Source: Clostridiales bacterium | GTDB taxonomy: Bacteria > Bacillota > Clostridia > Oscillospirales > JAAYOS01 | NCBI GenBank assembly: GCA_012521525.1 | Contig: JAAYMG010000182.1 | Location: 1 to 27,978, forward strand | Length of the DNA: 27,978 nucleotides | Direction of reading: 5' to 3' | In this document: positions 16,331 through 24,510 of the stretch, piece by piece | Position numbering within the stretch: position 1 is the stretch's first letter | Layout of the letters: every line of letters starts with the position of its first letter | The notes under the pieces: generated by a model | What the model was told of the DNA's origin: nothing | Databases searched by the model: none | Seen by the model: the letters and a program-made list of their open reading frames with translations, nothing else | Made by a program: the position numbers and the translations under genes

Positions 16331-17749
16331 TCAATTGCCTGCCGCCGGGAGTGTGAAGCGCATCGTAGTCCTGCTGCCCTCACACTCGCAAATGATATCC
16401 TCTCCATGCTGCCGCAAAATATTCTTTGCCAGGTACAGTCCCAGGCCCAGACCTTCGGATTTCCGAGATCTGTCCGACTTGTGGAAGCGTTCGAATATCC
16501 TTTCCTTTTCTTCGGGGGGTATGGGTTTGCCGATATCGGTCACGGAGAAGTGTATCTTTTTGTCCTTGCGCAGGATCGATATGTTTATGGTCGTACCCTC
16601 ATTTGCATACTTAACGGCATTGTCGACCAAATTATAAATCACCCTTGTGATACTGTCCTTTTCGGCAACCACTTCCATCGCATCGTCAAAATTGACCTCA
16701 ACTTCAAGATTGCGGTCAGTAATCTTCTTCTCAAGTCCCAGTATCACGATCCTCGTAACTTCGCAGATGTCGAACGTCTCCAGGTTCAGGCTGAACTCCT
16801 CCGACTCCAGGCGGCTCAGCTCCAGCATTTCGGAGACAAGCCTGTTCAGCCTTTTGACTTCGGAAGACACGACCCTCAAATAGGACTCCTGCTTCTCCGG
16901 AGATATGACACCGTCAAGTATCCCGTCCACATAACCGCCGATCGTCGTCATGGGTGTTTTGAGTTCGTGCGAGATGTTGGCGATAAATTCGCGCCTGCGT
17001 TCCTCGATCCGCTGCAGCTCGTTTGCCATATTGTTGAAAGAAGACGCAAGCTTGCCTATCTCGTCCTTCCTGTCGGTCTCCGGCACCCTTACCGAAAAGT
17101 TGCCCCGCGCAAACTCTCTTGCCGCGGAGGACATCAGTATCAGTGGCCTTGTCATGCGTTGGGCGGCGATGAAAGTCCATGCAAGAGAGAGCAGCAGGAC
17201 GGCAGCGGCAGTGGATACGAACAGCCTTATAAAATCAAATATCATCTCCCGGAGATGAGCCCCCGTCGTGGACACGAACACAGTCCCGACTATATTGCCG
17301 CTCCAGGAAACGACGGGCACTCCGACGCTGTAATACTCACTGACGAGCAGCCCGCCCAGTGTGCCAAAGCCGTTGTAGCCTCCGTTGAGGATGGTTTGAC
17401 GCATGACTTCCTCCCCGACATACAGCCTTGTGGAGAGGCTCCTTATGCTGATGTCGTCGGATGTCACGATGACTTCACCCAGATTGTTGGTGATTATTAT
17501 ATAGGTGTCGGAAAGCCTGGCATAGTTCCTGACGACTTCCTCGAAGTTCCTGCTGATATATATGTTTCCGCTGTATACGTTCTGTCCCGCTATGTTGCCT
17601 ATTTCAATGGCGGTGTCCAGCAGGGAGCCCTGGCGCTCCCTTATGAAAAAGCGGTATGAGAATACTGCTATGGACGAGCCAAGGATGACGAAGCTGAACA
17701 GCAGCAGAAGCGACGTAACTATAAATGTCTTGTAAAAAGTACTTTTCAT
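16331..17749 (-). CDS. Membrane sensor histidine kinase
   Basis: Partner kinase of the response regulator just upstream, 33 bases away. The 472-residue protein has a first membrane segment at about 10-33, an extracellular sensor region (about 35-160) without a motif I recognise, a second membrane segment near 165-190, a HAMP domain (about 190-240), and a HisKA domain with the phospho-acceptor in SHELKTPMTTIGGY near residue 262. The HATPase domain has the N box NLVDNAVKYAN near 375, the G1 box DIGKPIPPEEKERIFERF and the G2 box GLGLGLYLAKNIL near 436. The G1 box normally reads DxGxG, and here the second Gly is Pro (DIGKP). The signal is unknown. The architecture resembles WalK or PhoR without a PAS domain, so I give no symbol. 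Confidence 0.92.
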   Translation of the reverse strand: MKSTFYKTFIVTSLLLLFSFVILGSSIAVFSYRFFIRERQGSLLDTAIEIGNIAGQNVYSGNIYISRNFEEVVRNYARLSDTYIIITNNLGEVIVTSDDISIRSLSTRLYVGEEVMRQTILNGGYNGFGTLGGLLVSEYYSVGVPVVSWSGNIVGTVFVSTTGAHLREMIFDFIRLFVSTAAAVLLLSLAWTFIAAQRMTRPLILMSSAAREFARGNFSVRVPETDRKDEIGKLASSFNNMANELQRIEERRREFIANISHELKTPMTTIGGYVDGILDGVISPEKQESYLRVVSSEVKRLNRLVSEMLELSRLESEEFSLNLETFDICEVTRIVILGLEKKITDRNLEVEVNFDDAMEVVAEKDSITRVIYNLVDNAVKYANEGTTINISILRKDKKIHFSVTDIGKPIPPEEKERIFERFHKSDRSRKSEGLGLGLYLAKNILRQHGEDIICECEGSRTTMRFTLPAAGN

Positions 17750-17782
17750 AACACCTCAACAAGAAAGCAGAAAAGCAGGGGG

Positions 17783-18493
17783 TCATTTGTGATCGGCAGA
17801 CGCATCCTGCGGTTTGGTAAGCTCGAATTTGTATCCTACTCCCCAGACGGTCTTCAGTCTCCACTTGTCGCTTGCGCCTTCCAGCTTTTCTCTGAGCCGT
17901 TTTATGTGCACGTCGACCGTACGGCTGTCCCCAAAGTAATCAAACCCCCAGACTTCGTCCAATAGCTGGTCCCTGGTATATACCCTGTTGGGGGAAGACG
18001 CCAGGAAAAACAGCAGTTCAAGTTCCTTCGGGGGTGTGTCTATCCTTTTTCCGCATACGATCAGTTCGAATGACTCCATGTTGATCTCAAGGTTTTCAAA
18101 GGTCAGCCGTTTTGCCTTGTCCTTTTCGCCGCCGACCCTGCGCATGACAGCGTGGACACGCGCTATGACCTCTTTCATCTCGAAGGGCTTTACGATATAA
18201 TCGTCCGCGCCCATCTGCAGCCCGGACACCTTGTCCGTGGTCTCGCCCTTAGCGGTTATCATAATGATCGGGACCTTGGACTCTGAGCGGATCTCCCGGA
18301 GTACGCCCCAACCGTCCAGTTTGGGGATCATGACGTCAAGCAGTATTATGTCGGGCGAGAACTCCTTGAAAAGCTGAAGGGCCTCTTCGCCGTCCCGTGC
18401 GATCTCGGTCCTGAACCCTTCGCGCTCCATATATAGGCTGAAAAGTTCGGAAATATTGTCATCGTCCTCGACAATAAGCATCTTTCTTGACAT
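17783..18493 (-). CDS. OmpR/PhoB-type response regulator
   Basis: DNA-binding response regulator of 236 residues. The ATG at 18493 has GGAG 8 bases upstream, so the in-frame GTG at 18502 is not needed. The receiver has the acidic cluster EDDD (9-12), the phospho-acceptor Asp53 in LLDVMIPKLDG, Thr80 and Lys102 in YIVKPFEMKE. The C-terminal winged helix (about 130-228) has PKELELLFFLASSPNRVYTR and SRTVDVHIKRLREKL, typical of the family. It is transcribed with the kinase from a promoter at 18537-18565. The target genes cannot be told from the sequence. Confidence 0.94.
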   Translation of the reverse strand: MSRKMLIVEDDDNISELFSLYMEREGFRTEIARDGEEALQLFKEFSPDIILLDVMIPKLDGWGVLREIRSESKVPIIMITAKGETTDKVSGLQMGADDYIVKPFEMKEVIARVHAVMRRVGGEKDKAKRLTFENLEINMESFELIVCGKRIDTPPKELELLFFLASSPNRVYTRDQLLDEVWGFDYFGDSRTVDVHIKRLREKLEGASDKWRLKTVWGVGYKFELTKPQDASADHK

Positions 18494-18536
18494 GATCGTC
18501 ACTCCGTTTCGCTTTTTTAGTCAGTCCGCTCTCTTT

Positions 18537-18565
18537 ATTATAATGACATTGAAATCAAAAAACAA
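18537..18565 (-). promoter_or_regulatory. Promoter of the two-component operon
   Basis: Minus strand TTGTTT (18565-18560), a 17-base spacer and a perfect TATAAT (18542-18537). It has the same hexamers and spacing as the gdpP promoter. Confidence 0.6.
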
Positions 18566-18653
18566 TGAGCAATTTGTAAAAACCCGGCCCCTGGAGCTGC
18601 GCCACGGATCGCAAAATCATATGAACAACAATTATGGTTGTTTTCGCAAGCAT

Positions 18654-18681
18654 TTAGTGGTAATATCTTAGTGGTAATATA
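18654..18681 (+). repeat. Tandem 14-bp repeat upstream of the MBL gene
   Basis: TTAGTGGTAATATC (18654-18667) is followed directly by TTAGTGGTAATATA (18668-18681), 13 of 14 bases the same. Just before it, an inverted repeat AACAAC (18624-18629)...GTTGTT (18637-18642) lies inside GCAAAA...TTTTCGC. The pair could be an operator or a duplication in the 5' region of the gene at 18708. Confidence 0.6.
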
Positions 18682-18707
18682 TCAAAAAACATAAAGGGGA
18701 TGAAATA

Positions 18708-19502
18708 ATGGACATGCTCCAAGACAGGATCTTTACGGCGCGCAAAATCACGCCAAACACTTATGTGATAACAGGGATAGGATGCGAAAGCTACCTCCTT
18801 GAAGGCGACGAATGCGCAATGCTCATTGACTCGGGAATGTCAAAGAGAAACCTTAAGGAGTTCTGCGAGACTCTGACCGATCTTCCGATTGCCGGGGTCA
18901 TAAACACCCACGGCCACGGCGACCACACCCTCGGGAACGGCTGGTTCAAGAAGGCATATATGCACCCGCTGGCTGTAGAGGACGCCAGAAGAGGCTTCGG
19001 TGACCTGACCGGCTATCCTACCGACTACGAGATCGAAACCGTAGAAGAGGGCAGGGTCTTCAACCTTGGCAACCGTGAGCTTGAAATAATCTATATCGGC
19101 GCTCACAGCCTGGGCAGCATAGCTATCCTGGACCGCACATACCGCATTCTCTTTACGGGCGACGAACTCGATCCGGGACAGGTCCTCTGCAATATGAACG
19201 GCATTAAGTCTCCCGGCCAGACGATCGAAAACCATCAGCGCAATATGAGAAAGCTGAAGGCACGGTATGATGAATATGATATCATCTGTCCCGCCCACAA
19301 CGGTTCACCGATCGACAAGTCCTATGTCAACGACTTCATCATCCTTGACCAGATGATCATGGACGGAGTTCCCGGCAGGGAGGACATCTCGTCACCGACG
19401 CTCCCGTTCAAGAGGCCGGAAGGCGCCCTGCGCCTCAACTATAAGTGCGCCCATATCTGCTACCATCCCAACGCGATTTTCGAGAAGGACGTCATGGCCT
19501 GA
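18708..19502 (+). CDS. MBL-fold metallo-hydrolase
   Basis: Zinc hydrolase of the metallo-beta-lactamase superfamily, 264 residues, cytoplasmic. All metal ligands are visible: THGHGDH (H68, H70, D72, H73), H133 in GAHSLGSI, D152 in FTGDELDP and H197 in CPAHNGS. The compact length and single domain exclude RNase J and glyoxalase II of usual type. The exact substrate (a thioester, lactone or phosphoester) is not given by the sequence. The C-terminal 60 residues contain Cys near ALRLNYKCAHICYHP, beyond the usual fold. It is divergent from the two-component operon and is preceded by AAAGGGGATG. It is not obviously the WalJ homologue found with WalRK. Confidence 0.85.
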   Translation: MDMLQDRIFTARKITPNTYVITGIGCESYLLEGDECAMLIDSGMSKRNLKEFCETLTDLPIAGVINTHGHGDHTLGNGWFKKAYMHPLAVEDARRGFGDLTGYPTDYEIETVEEGRVFNLGNRELEIIYIGAHSLGSIAILDRTYRILFTGDELDPGQVLCNMNGIKSPGQTIENHQRNMRKLKARYDEYDIICPAHNGSPIDKSYVNDFIILDQMIMDGVPGREDISSPTLPFKRPEGALRLNYKCAHICYHPNAIFEKDVMA

Positions 19503-19609
19503 TCGGGAATTAACTTCACGGGTCTGTCGAAGCGACGTTCCTGCCTGATATGTATATTTGATCACCAAAACCTCCGCATTATATCCATGATATTTCGGGC
19601 AACATTCCT

Positions 19610-19657
19610 TTGACATTTCAGACGACCGGTCGTATAATAGTTGTCAAATCAACTATT
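19610..19657 (+). promoter_or_regulatory. Consensus promoter with two overlapping operator-like palindromes (ABC exporter)
   Basis: TTGACA (19610-19615), a 17-base spacer and TATAAT (19633-19638) form a perfect sigma-A promoter. The perfect palindrome ACGACCGGTCGT fills 19622-19633, inside the spacer. AATAGTTG (19636-19643) and CAACTATT (19650-19657) form an 8-bp inverted repeat around the -10 and start point. A promoter this strong with palindromes in these places is expected to be repressed by a dimeric regulator, which is not encoded nearby. Confidence 0.75.
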
Positions 19658-19702
19658 CTGCGGCCGGTTGTTTTTCCGCGCGAACTTACGGGAGGTTATG
19701 AC

Positions 19703-21436
19703 TTGATCTCTAAATTCATGAAGAAGCACGGCTGGAAGTACATCCCCGGTATACTGTTTCTGGCACTGAACTCCAGGATACAGACACTGGCTCCGGCAGC
19801 CCTGGGTAAAGCCATCGATATGTTGGAAAGCGAAGTCGCCGATAAAGCTTTGGTCTTCCGCCAGGCCGGCGTCATTTTTCTGATCGCCGTCGGCGTTTTC
19901 GTTACACGGTTCATATGGCGCATGTTCATCGTGATGAATGCCCGCACGATGGAAGTCTTTTTAAGGGAAGAACTTTTCAGGAAGCTTCAGCGCCTGCCGA
20001 TATCCTTTTTTGCAAAGCAGCGGTCGGGCGACCTGATGGCATATGCCACAAATGACGTCGGTGCGGTAAGGATGACCTTCGGACCTGTCCTGGCGATGAG
20101 CATAAACGGAATAATTACAGGCGCACTTGCGATATTCTCAATGGTCAGTGAAGTCGACAGAAGGCTTACCGGTTTTGCGCTGCTCCCGATCCCCATAGCC
20201 GCAGCAGGTATTATAATCATAGGGAACCTGGTGCGCGTGCGGTTTCGCAAAGTACAGGCCCTGTTCGCAAAGCTGTCCGGATTCGTAAACGAGTCGATCA
20301 TGGGAATCAGGGTCATAAAGACTTTCGCAAGGGAAGACGAGTGGCTCGAGGATTTTACCAGGATATCGGCGGACATGCGGGACGCGAATATCAGGCTCAC
20401 AAGCACAAGCTCAAAGCTCGACCCCATCACTGCGATCACCTTTGGACTGAGCTTTGCCATAAGCCTGATATACGGAGGCACCCTTGTTTCACAGGGCCTG
20501 CTTCCGCTCGGCAGCCTTGTTGCGTTCCAGGGGTATCTTATCCTCCTGGAGAGGCCCGTGATCCAGCTGGGCAGGATCGTCAACATGATGCAGCGCGGTC
20601 TCGCATCATACAAACGGCTTAGCGGGATCTACAATGAGCCGGAAATACCCGAAAAGGAAATGCTCCCCTATCCCGGGGAAATACGCGGGGCCATATCCGC
20701 AAGGAACCTGACCTTTACATATCCGGGAATGTCGACTCCGGCGCTCAGAAATATCAGCTTCGACCTCAAGGCAGGTGAAACGCTCGGGATCGCGGGGCCG
20801 ACGGGAAGCGGCAAGACGACCCTTGTCAGCCTCATACTCAAATTCTACGATCCTCCCGAAGGGACCCTTTTTATCGACGGTGTAGACATCAACGATATCC
20901 CCGCCCTGTCGATCAGGGAGAATACAGGTTACGTTCCGCAGGACGGCTTCCTGTTTTCGACCGGGATCGCGGACAATATTTCATTCTACCAGCCCGGGAT
21001 CGATGAGGAGAAAATAAGGCAAGCCGCGGAGCTCGCCGGCATCGCGGATGAAATCGAGTCGTTCCCCAACAAATACGACACCCTGGTCGGGGAACGGGGG
21101 ACCCACCTGTCGGGAGGACAGAAGCAGCGCATCGCGCTGGCAAGAGCCCTTATCCGGGATCCCAGGATCCTGATACTGGACGATACGCTCTCGGCAGTCG
21201 ACAACATAACGGAGCAGGCGATCGTCTCCCACATCAACGGGATACTCTCGGAGAAAACATCTGTCATCATCAGCCACAGGCTCTCCGCACTGCGAAGCGC
21301 CTCAAAAATCATCTGGCTCCGTGACGGCGAGATCACCGAAAGCGGCACGCACGAAGAACTCATGGCCCTCCGCGGCGAGTATTACGCAACCTACACAAAG
21401 CAGATGAAGGAGGCGCAGCAGCATGGACAGCAATAA
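19703..21436 (+). CDS. ABC exporter half-transporter, degenerate-site subunit (permease-ATPase fusion)
   Basis: First subunit of a heterodimeric multidrug-type ABC exporter (BmrC/YheI-like). The TTG at 19703 with GGGAGG 7 bases upstream is the best start and gives 577 residues. The open frame extends further upstream to 19610, but that part overlaps the promoter. Six membrane helices (about 10-310) precede the nucleotide-binding domain (about 335-577). Walker A is GPTGSGKTT near 370, the Q-loop is at QDGFLF, and the ABC signature HLSGGQKQR near 468 is canonical. Walker B ends LDDTLSAVD near 493, with Asp where the catalytic Glu should be. With the next gene, whose signature is altered, this makes one degenerate and one active ATP site, as in BmrCD and TM287/288. 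The substrate is unknown. Confidence 0.92.
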   Translation: MISKFMKKHGWKYIPGILFLALNSRIQTLAPAALGKAIDMLESEVADKALVFRQAGVIFLIAVGVFVTRFIWRMFIVMNARTMEVFLREELFRKLQRLPISFFAKQRSGDLMAYATNDVGAVRMTFGPVLAMSINGIITGALAIFSMVSEVDRRLTGFALLPIPIAAAGIIIIGNLVRVRFRKVQALFAKLSGFVNESIMGIRVIKTFAREDEWLEDFTRISADMRDANIRLTSTSSKLDPITAITFGLSFAISLIYGGTLVSQGLLPLGSLVAFQGYLILLERPVIQLGRIVNMMQRGLASYKRLSGIYNEPEIPEKEMLPYPGEIRGAISARNLTFTYPGMSTPALRNISFDLKAGETLGIAGPTGSGKTTLVSLILKFYDPPEGTLFIDGVDINDIPALSIRENTGYVPQDGFLFSTGIADNISFYQPGIDEEKIRQAAELAGIADEIESFPNKYDTLVGERGTHLSGGQKQRIALARALIRDPRILILDDTLSAVDNITEQAIVSHINGILSEKTSVIISHRLSALRSASKIIWLRDGEITESGTHEELMALRGEYYATYTKQMKEAQQHGQQ

Positions 21437-23225
21437 AAAGACCATACGCAGCAACGACCATGCGGGAGCCGGAGAGAGCGGGCAGAAAGGTCCCAAAACG
21501 CGTTCCAGCCTGATACGCCTTGCGGTCCTGATGCGACCGCACCTGGGCAAGCTGCTCCTTGCGCTGCTGTGCGTCATTATCGTAAACTCGGCCGACCTGA
21601 TCAAGCCATATATCTACAAGATCGCCATCGACGATTTCCTTGTGGGCAGGAAACAGCAGCAGGGAATCTACTCCATCCTTGGCCTCGGTATAATATACTT
21701 CATAGTGGCGGCAGTCGGTTCGCTATTGTCTATGACCCAAATAAGGCTTATATCGTATATGTCGCAGAGCATCCTCAACAGGCTGCGCATGGAAACTTTC
21801 AGCAAGATCCTGTTCATGCCGATGAAGGTGCTCGACAAGTACGGGACCGGCCGCCTGATCACGCGGGCGACAAATGACGTTGAAACGGTAAACGAATTCT
21901 ATTCGGACGTGTTCCTGAATCTTTTCAGGGATGTCTTTATGCTCATAGGGATAGTGGCCGCCATGCTGCTGATGGACGTTTCCCTTGCTTTAGTCGCATT
22001 TACGGGTGTTCCTCTGATAGCAGCCATTACTTTTTCCCTCAAGCGCGTCATCAAGCGCAACTTTAGGGAAATGAAGACAATAATCGGCCGGATAAACGGG
22101 TTCTTCGCCGAAAACATTTCCGGGATGCGGATCGTTCAGGCTTTCAACCGGCAGCTCAACAAACTCAGGGAGTTCCGGGATCTGAACAGCGCATATTTCC
22201 GGACGACCAAGCTCCAGGTGTTTTTCAACTCGTTCCTGCGGCCAATGATGGAAGTCATAAACAGCGCGGTCATAGCGCTCCTTATCGCTTACGGGTACAA
22301 CAGGATAAGGGGAGGAGTGCTTGAAATAGGCGTGCTGTACGCTTTTACCGACTATATAAAGAAGTTTTTTGACCCGATCAACGACCTTGCCGAAAAATAT
22401 ACGACGGTCCAATCCGCGCTCGTCTCGACGGACCGGATATACGAGATACTTGATGAAGCCGATTCTGAGGATCCCCACGGCGGGTCCAAAAGGGGAGAGG
22501 TCGTCGGGGACCTGGAGTTCAGGGACGTCTGGTTTGCGTATGAAGGGGAGGACTGGGTGCTCAAGGGCATCAGCTTCCATGTGCCGGCAGGGAAGAAAGC
22601 CGCATTTGTCGGCGCGACCGGGGTAGGAAAGTCGACTATCATAAGCCTGGTCAGCAGATACTACAAGGTCCAGAAGGGACAGATCCTCGTCGACGGCGTT
22701 CCTGTTGAGGAGTGGAACCTCAGAGACCTTCGCCGAGGTGTTTGCACAGTCCTTCAGGACGTATTTCTGTTTACCGGAACCGTGGCAGACAATATAGATA
22801 TGTCCGCGGGGCTTACGCAGGACGAAATAGAAGAGGCTCTTGAGAAGGCATGCGCAAGCGAGTTTATCGCAGAAATGGGAGGAATATCCGCACCTGTGAC
22901 CGAACAGGGACTGAATTTCTCAACCGGACAGCGCCAGCTGATCTCCTTTGCACGTGCCATCGCCCACGACCCCTCTATACTCGTATTGGACGAAGCCACG
23001 GCACACATAGATACCCAGACAGAGGCACTCATATCCAAATCTCTTGACAGCATCTCGCGGGGGAGGACATCGGTATTCATCGCTCATCGCCTTTCGACCA
23101 TTCGGGACTGCGACATAATATTCGTCCTGTACGACGGAAAAGTCGCCGAGCAGGGCACACATGACGAACTATACGCAAGAAACGGCTTGTATACCGAGCT
23201 TGTAAACGCACAGCTCGATTCCTAG
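21423..23225 (+). CDS. ABC exporter half-transporter, catalytic-site subunit (permease-ATPase fusion)
   Basis: Second subunit of the heterodimer, 600 residues. Its ATG lies 14 bases inside the end of the first subunit, which signals tight co-translation. A hydrophilic N-terminal tail of about 30 residues (KTIRSNDHAGAGESGQKG) precedes six membrane helices (about 35-340). The nucleotide-binding domain has Walker A GATGVGKST near 397, a Q-loop at LQDVFLF, and the altered signature NFSTGQRQ near 499 instead of LSGGQ. Walker B is ILVLDEAT near 521 with the catalytic Glu intact, and the H-loop is AHRLS. This complements the first subunit exactly. The pattern matches the YheH/BmrD side of the family. 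No regulator or accessory gene follows. Confidence 0.92.
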   Translation: MDSNKKTIRSNDHAGAGESGQKGPKTRSSLIRLAVLMRPHLGKLLLALLCVIIVNSADLIKPYIYKIAIDDFLVGRKQQQGIYSILGLGIIYFIVAAVGSLLSMTQIRLISYMSQSILNRLRMETFSKILFMPMKVLDKYGTGRLITRATNDVETVNEFYSDVFLNLFRDVFMLIGIVAAMLLMDVSLALVAFTGVPLIAAITFSLKRVIKRNFREMKTIIGRINGFFAENISGMRIVQAFNRQLNKLREFRDLNSAYFRTTKLQVFFNSFLRPMMEVINSAVIALLIAYGYNRIRGGVLEIGVLYAFTDYIKKFFDPINDLAEKYTTVQSALVSTDRIYEILDEADSEDPHGGSKRGEVVGDLEFRDVWFAYEGEDWVLKGISFHVPAGKKAAFVGATGVGKSTIISLVSRYYKVQKGQILVDGVPVEEWNLRDLRRGVCTVLQDVFLFTGTVADNIDMSAGLTQDEIEEALEKACASEFIAEMGGISAPVTEQGLNFSTGQRQLISFARAIAHDPSILVLDEATAHIDTQTEALISKSLDSISRGRTSVFIAHRLSTIRDCDIIFVLYDGKVAEQGTHDELYARNGLYTELVNAQLDS

Positions 23226-23284
23226 TGGCACCGGGACACGGGCGGGTCACGGGGGCAGGTCCCTTGTCCCCCTTCACGGGTGGC
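23225..23284 (+). repeat. REP-like GC-rich palindromic element
   Basis: A 60-base GC-rich stretch directly after the ABC stop codon, starting GTGGCACCGGGACACG and ending CCTTCACGGGTGGC. It contains CACGGG repeats and a core in which GGGGG (23251-23255) pairs with CCCCC (23268-23272). The composition differs sharply from the neighbouring intergenic DNA and resembles REP elements mobilised by TnpA-REP transposases, of the kind with GGGGACAAGGGACCTG cores. Only one copy is seen here. 23285-23430 shows no other feature. Confidence 0.5.
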
Positions 23285-23430
23285 AAGAACAAGTTTCTCT
23301 TTTTCCTACTGAAACTCACAAACATACGAATGGCCCGGAGCGGCATTATATTGATCCGTTCCTGGCCTTCCTGTATCCTGCAGAAATCATTTTGATCTTA
23401 ATATCCTGGATCCCGCGTTTTACCGTTTTT

Positions 23431-24327
23431 TCAACCCTGCGTGCACTCCCGTATCCTGTTCGCGGCGAAGTCCCTCTCTTCCCTTGAAAGGGGGCGGCCG
23501 CCGTCAAAATTCTCTATGAAATACGTGAGCTGGTCGACTTTGACGACTTGTACGTGCGAATACTGTGCTCCCTCGATGACGCTTTCCACGTTTGCCCAAA
23601 CTATCATATCAACTATGGGGAGCTTCCCCCCAAGGATCCGGTTCAACACTTTATTATGTCTTGTGACTTGGAAAACAGGGTTCTCCATTCCGGTCTTGCT
23701 TCCGTTCACAACCCTGTACCAGTTGCCGTTTTCATCAATGATCAAGTCGCCGACGTAATTTTTCACTTCTATGTTGAATATCGCCCTGTCCCCGATAACA
23801 ATACTGTCAAACTCCTGGGGCTCGCCGCCGTCGGAGAGCCTGGTGCTGCCGAACACCTTGAACCTGTTTTCATCTAGCCATTTCAGGGCGTATGCTGCCT
23901 GTTTTTCTCCATCAAGGCCTGCCTGCCTTGCCTTCTCTTCACTAAGTTGATGGCCCTGCTGGCCGGGATTCTGCTTTGGGGGTACAATCCCGTTTACTCC
24001 CTTTCTCTGCAGGACGTCACACAACTTGAGCCTCAATGCGTAGTCCACGTTTTCCATGTCCCTGACGAAATAATATGTATTTCTCAGTTTTGCCCATACA
24101 TTAGGACGATTGATTATGATTGCCCTTTTCAGAAATGATATGTATGCCTTGACATTCTCGTTGGTGGGGTTGTTCCTGACAGCATTGTTCAGAATGTTCA
24201 ACCGGACCATATTTATCAAAACAAAAAGTCCTGCAATAACGACAACAGCAAACACTATTTCCGTATGATACGTCAAATACCATGTAATATTATCAAAAAA
24301 CTTTAGTATACCTTTCAAAATACCCAT
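23431..24327 (-). CDS. Membrane-anchored NERD-domain protein (nuclease-related)
   Basis: Protein of 298 residues from the ATG at 24327, which has GGGAG 6 bases upstream. An upstream in-frame start at 24354 lacks such a site. One membrane helix lies at about 22-41, followed by a helical region (45-110, possibly coiled or repeat-like), a Gln/Pro linker, and a NERD domain from about 135 to 250. The NERD hallmarks are GLDGEKQAAYALKWL, the Asp in EFDSIVIGD (D174), the E-x-K core FNIEVKNYVGD (E187, K189), and NPVFQVTRHNKVL. That is the PD-(D/E)XK pattern, so metal-dependent nuclease activity is possible but not shown for most NERD proteins. The promoter at 24449-24477 serves it. There are no partner genes suggesting a known defence system. 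Confidence 0.85.
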   Translation of the reverse strand: MGILKGILKFFDNITWYLTYHTEIVFAVVVIAGLFVLINMVRLNILNNAVRNNPTNENVKAYISFLKRAIIINRPNVWAKLRNTYYFVRDMENVDYALRLKLCDVLQRKGVNGIVPPKQNPGQQGHQLSEEKARQAGLDGEKQAAYALKWLDENRFKVFGSTRLSDGGEPQEFDSIVIGDRAIFNIEVKNYVGDLIIDENGNWYRVVNGSKTGMENPVFQVTRHNKVLNRILGGKLPIVDMIVWANVESVIEGAQYSHVQVVKVDQLTYFIENFDGGRPLSREERDFAANRIRECTQG

Positions 24328-24448
24328 ATTATCTCCCAATATCTCTTCTCTCAATTTTGTTTTGTTTTTTTGCTATCCTTTTGTACACTCAATTGTTATT
24401 TTTATTAACCCATAAAATCACTCCGGCCTTAAAGGATACATGCCTGAA

Positions 24449-24477
24449 ATTATACCCGGTTCGATATATTTAGTCAA
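24449..24477 (-). promoter_or_regulatory. Promoter of the NERD gene
   Basis: Minus strand TTGACT (24477-24472), a 17-base spacer and a perfect TATAAT (24454-24449). The leader to the ATG at 24327 is about 115 nt. Confidence 0.65.
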
Positions 24478-24480
24478 TAT

Positions 24481-24508
24481 TTGACAAACCGTCATAGCAG
24501 TATATAAC
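24481..24508 (+). promoter_or_regulatory. Promoter reading towards the SLH gene
   Basis: Plus strand TTGACA (24481-24486), a 16-base spacer and TATAAC (24503-24508). Its -35 is 4 bases from the -35 of the NERD promoter, so the two are back to back. The transcript would cross the corA remnant before reaching the SLH frame. Confidence 0.5.
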
Positions 24509-24510
24509 TT

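Noticed and set aside
16289..17659. 456-codon open frame on the plus strand
   Set aside because: Antisense to the histidine kinase, which is supported by HisKA and HATPase boxes and a paired regulator.
16331..19502. The two-component genes plus MBL hydrolase as a WalRK-WalJ operon
   Set aside because: The kinase has no PAS domain, the hydrolase is divergent rather than co-transcribed, and no WalH or WalI homologue is present.
23431..24327. NERD gene as part of a known defence island
   Set aside because: No helicase, methyltransferase, toxin or integrase is next to it. Its neighbours are an exporter and an SLH gene.
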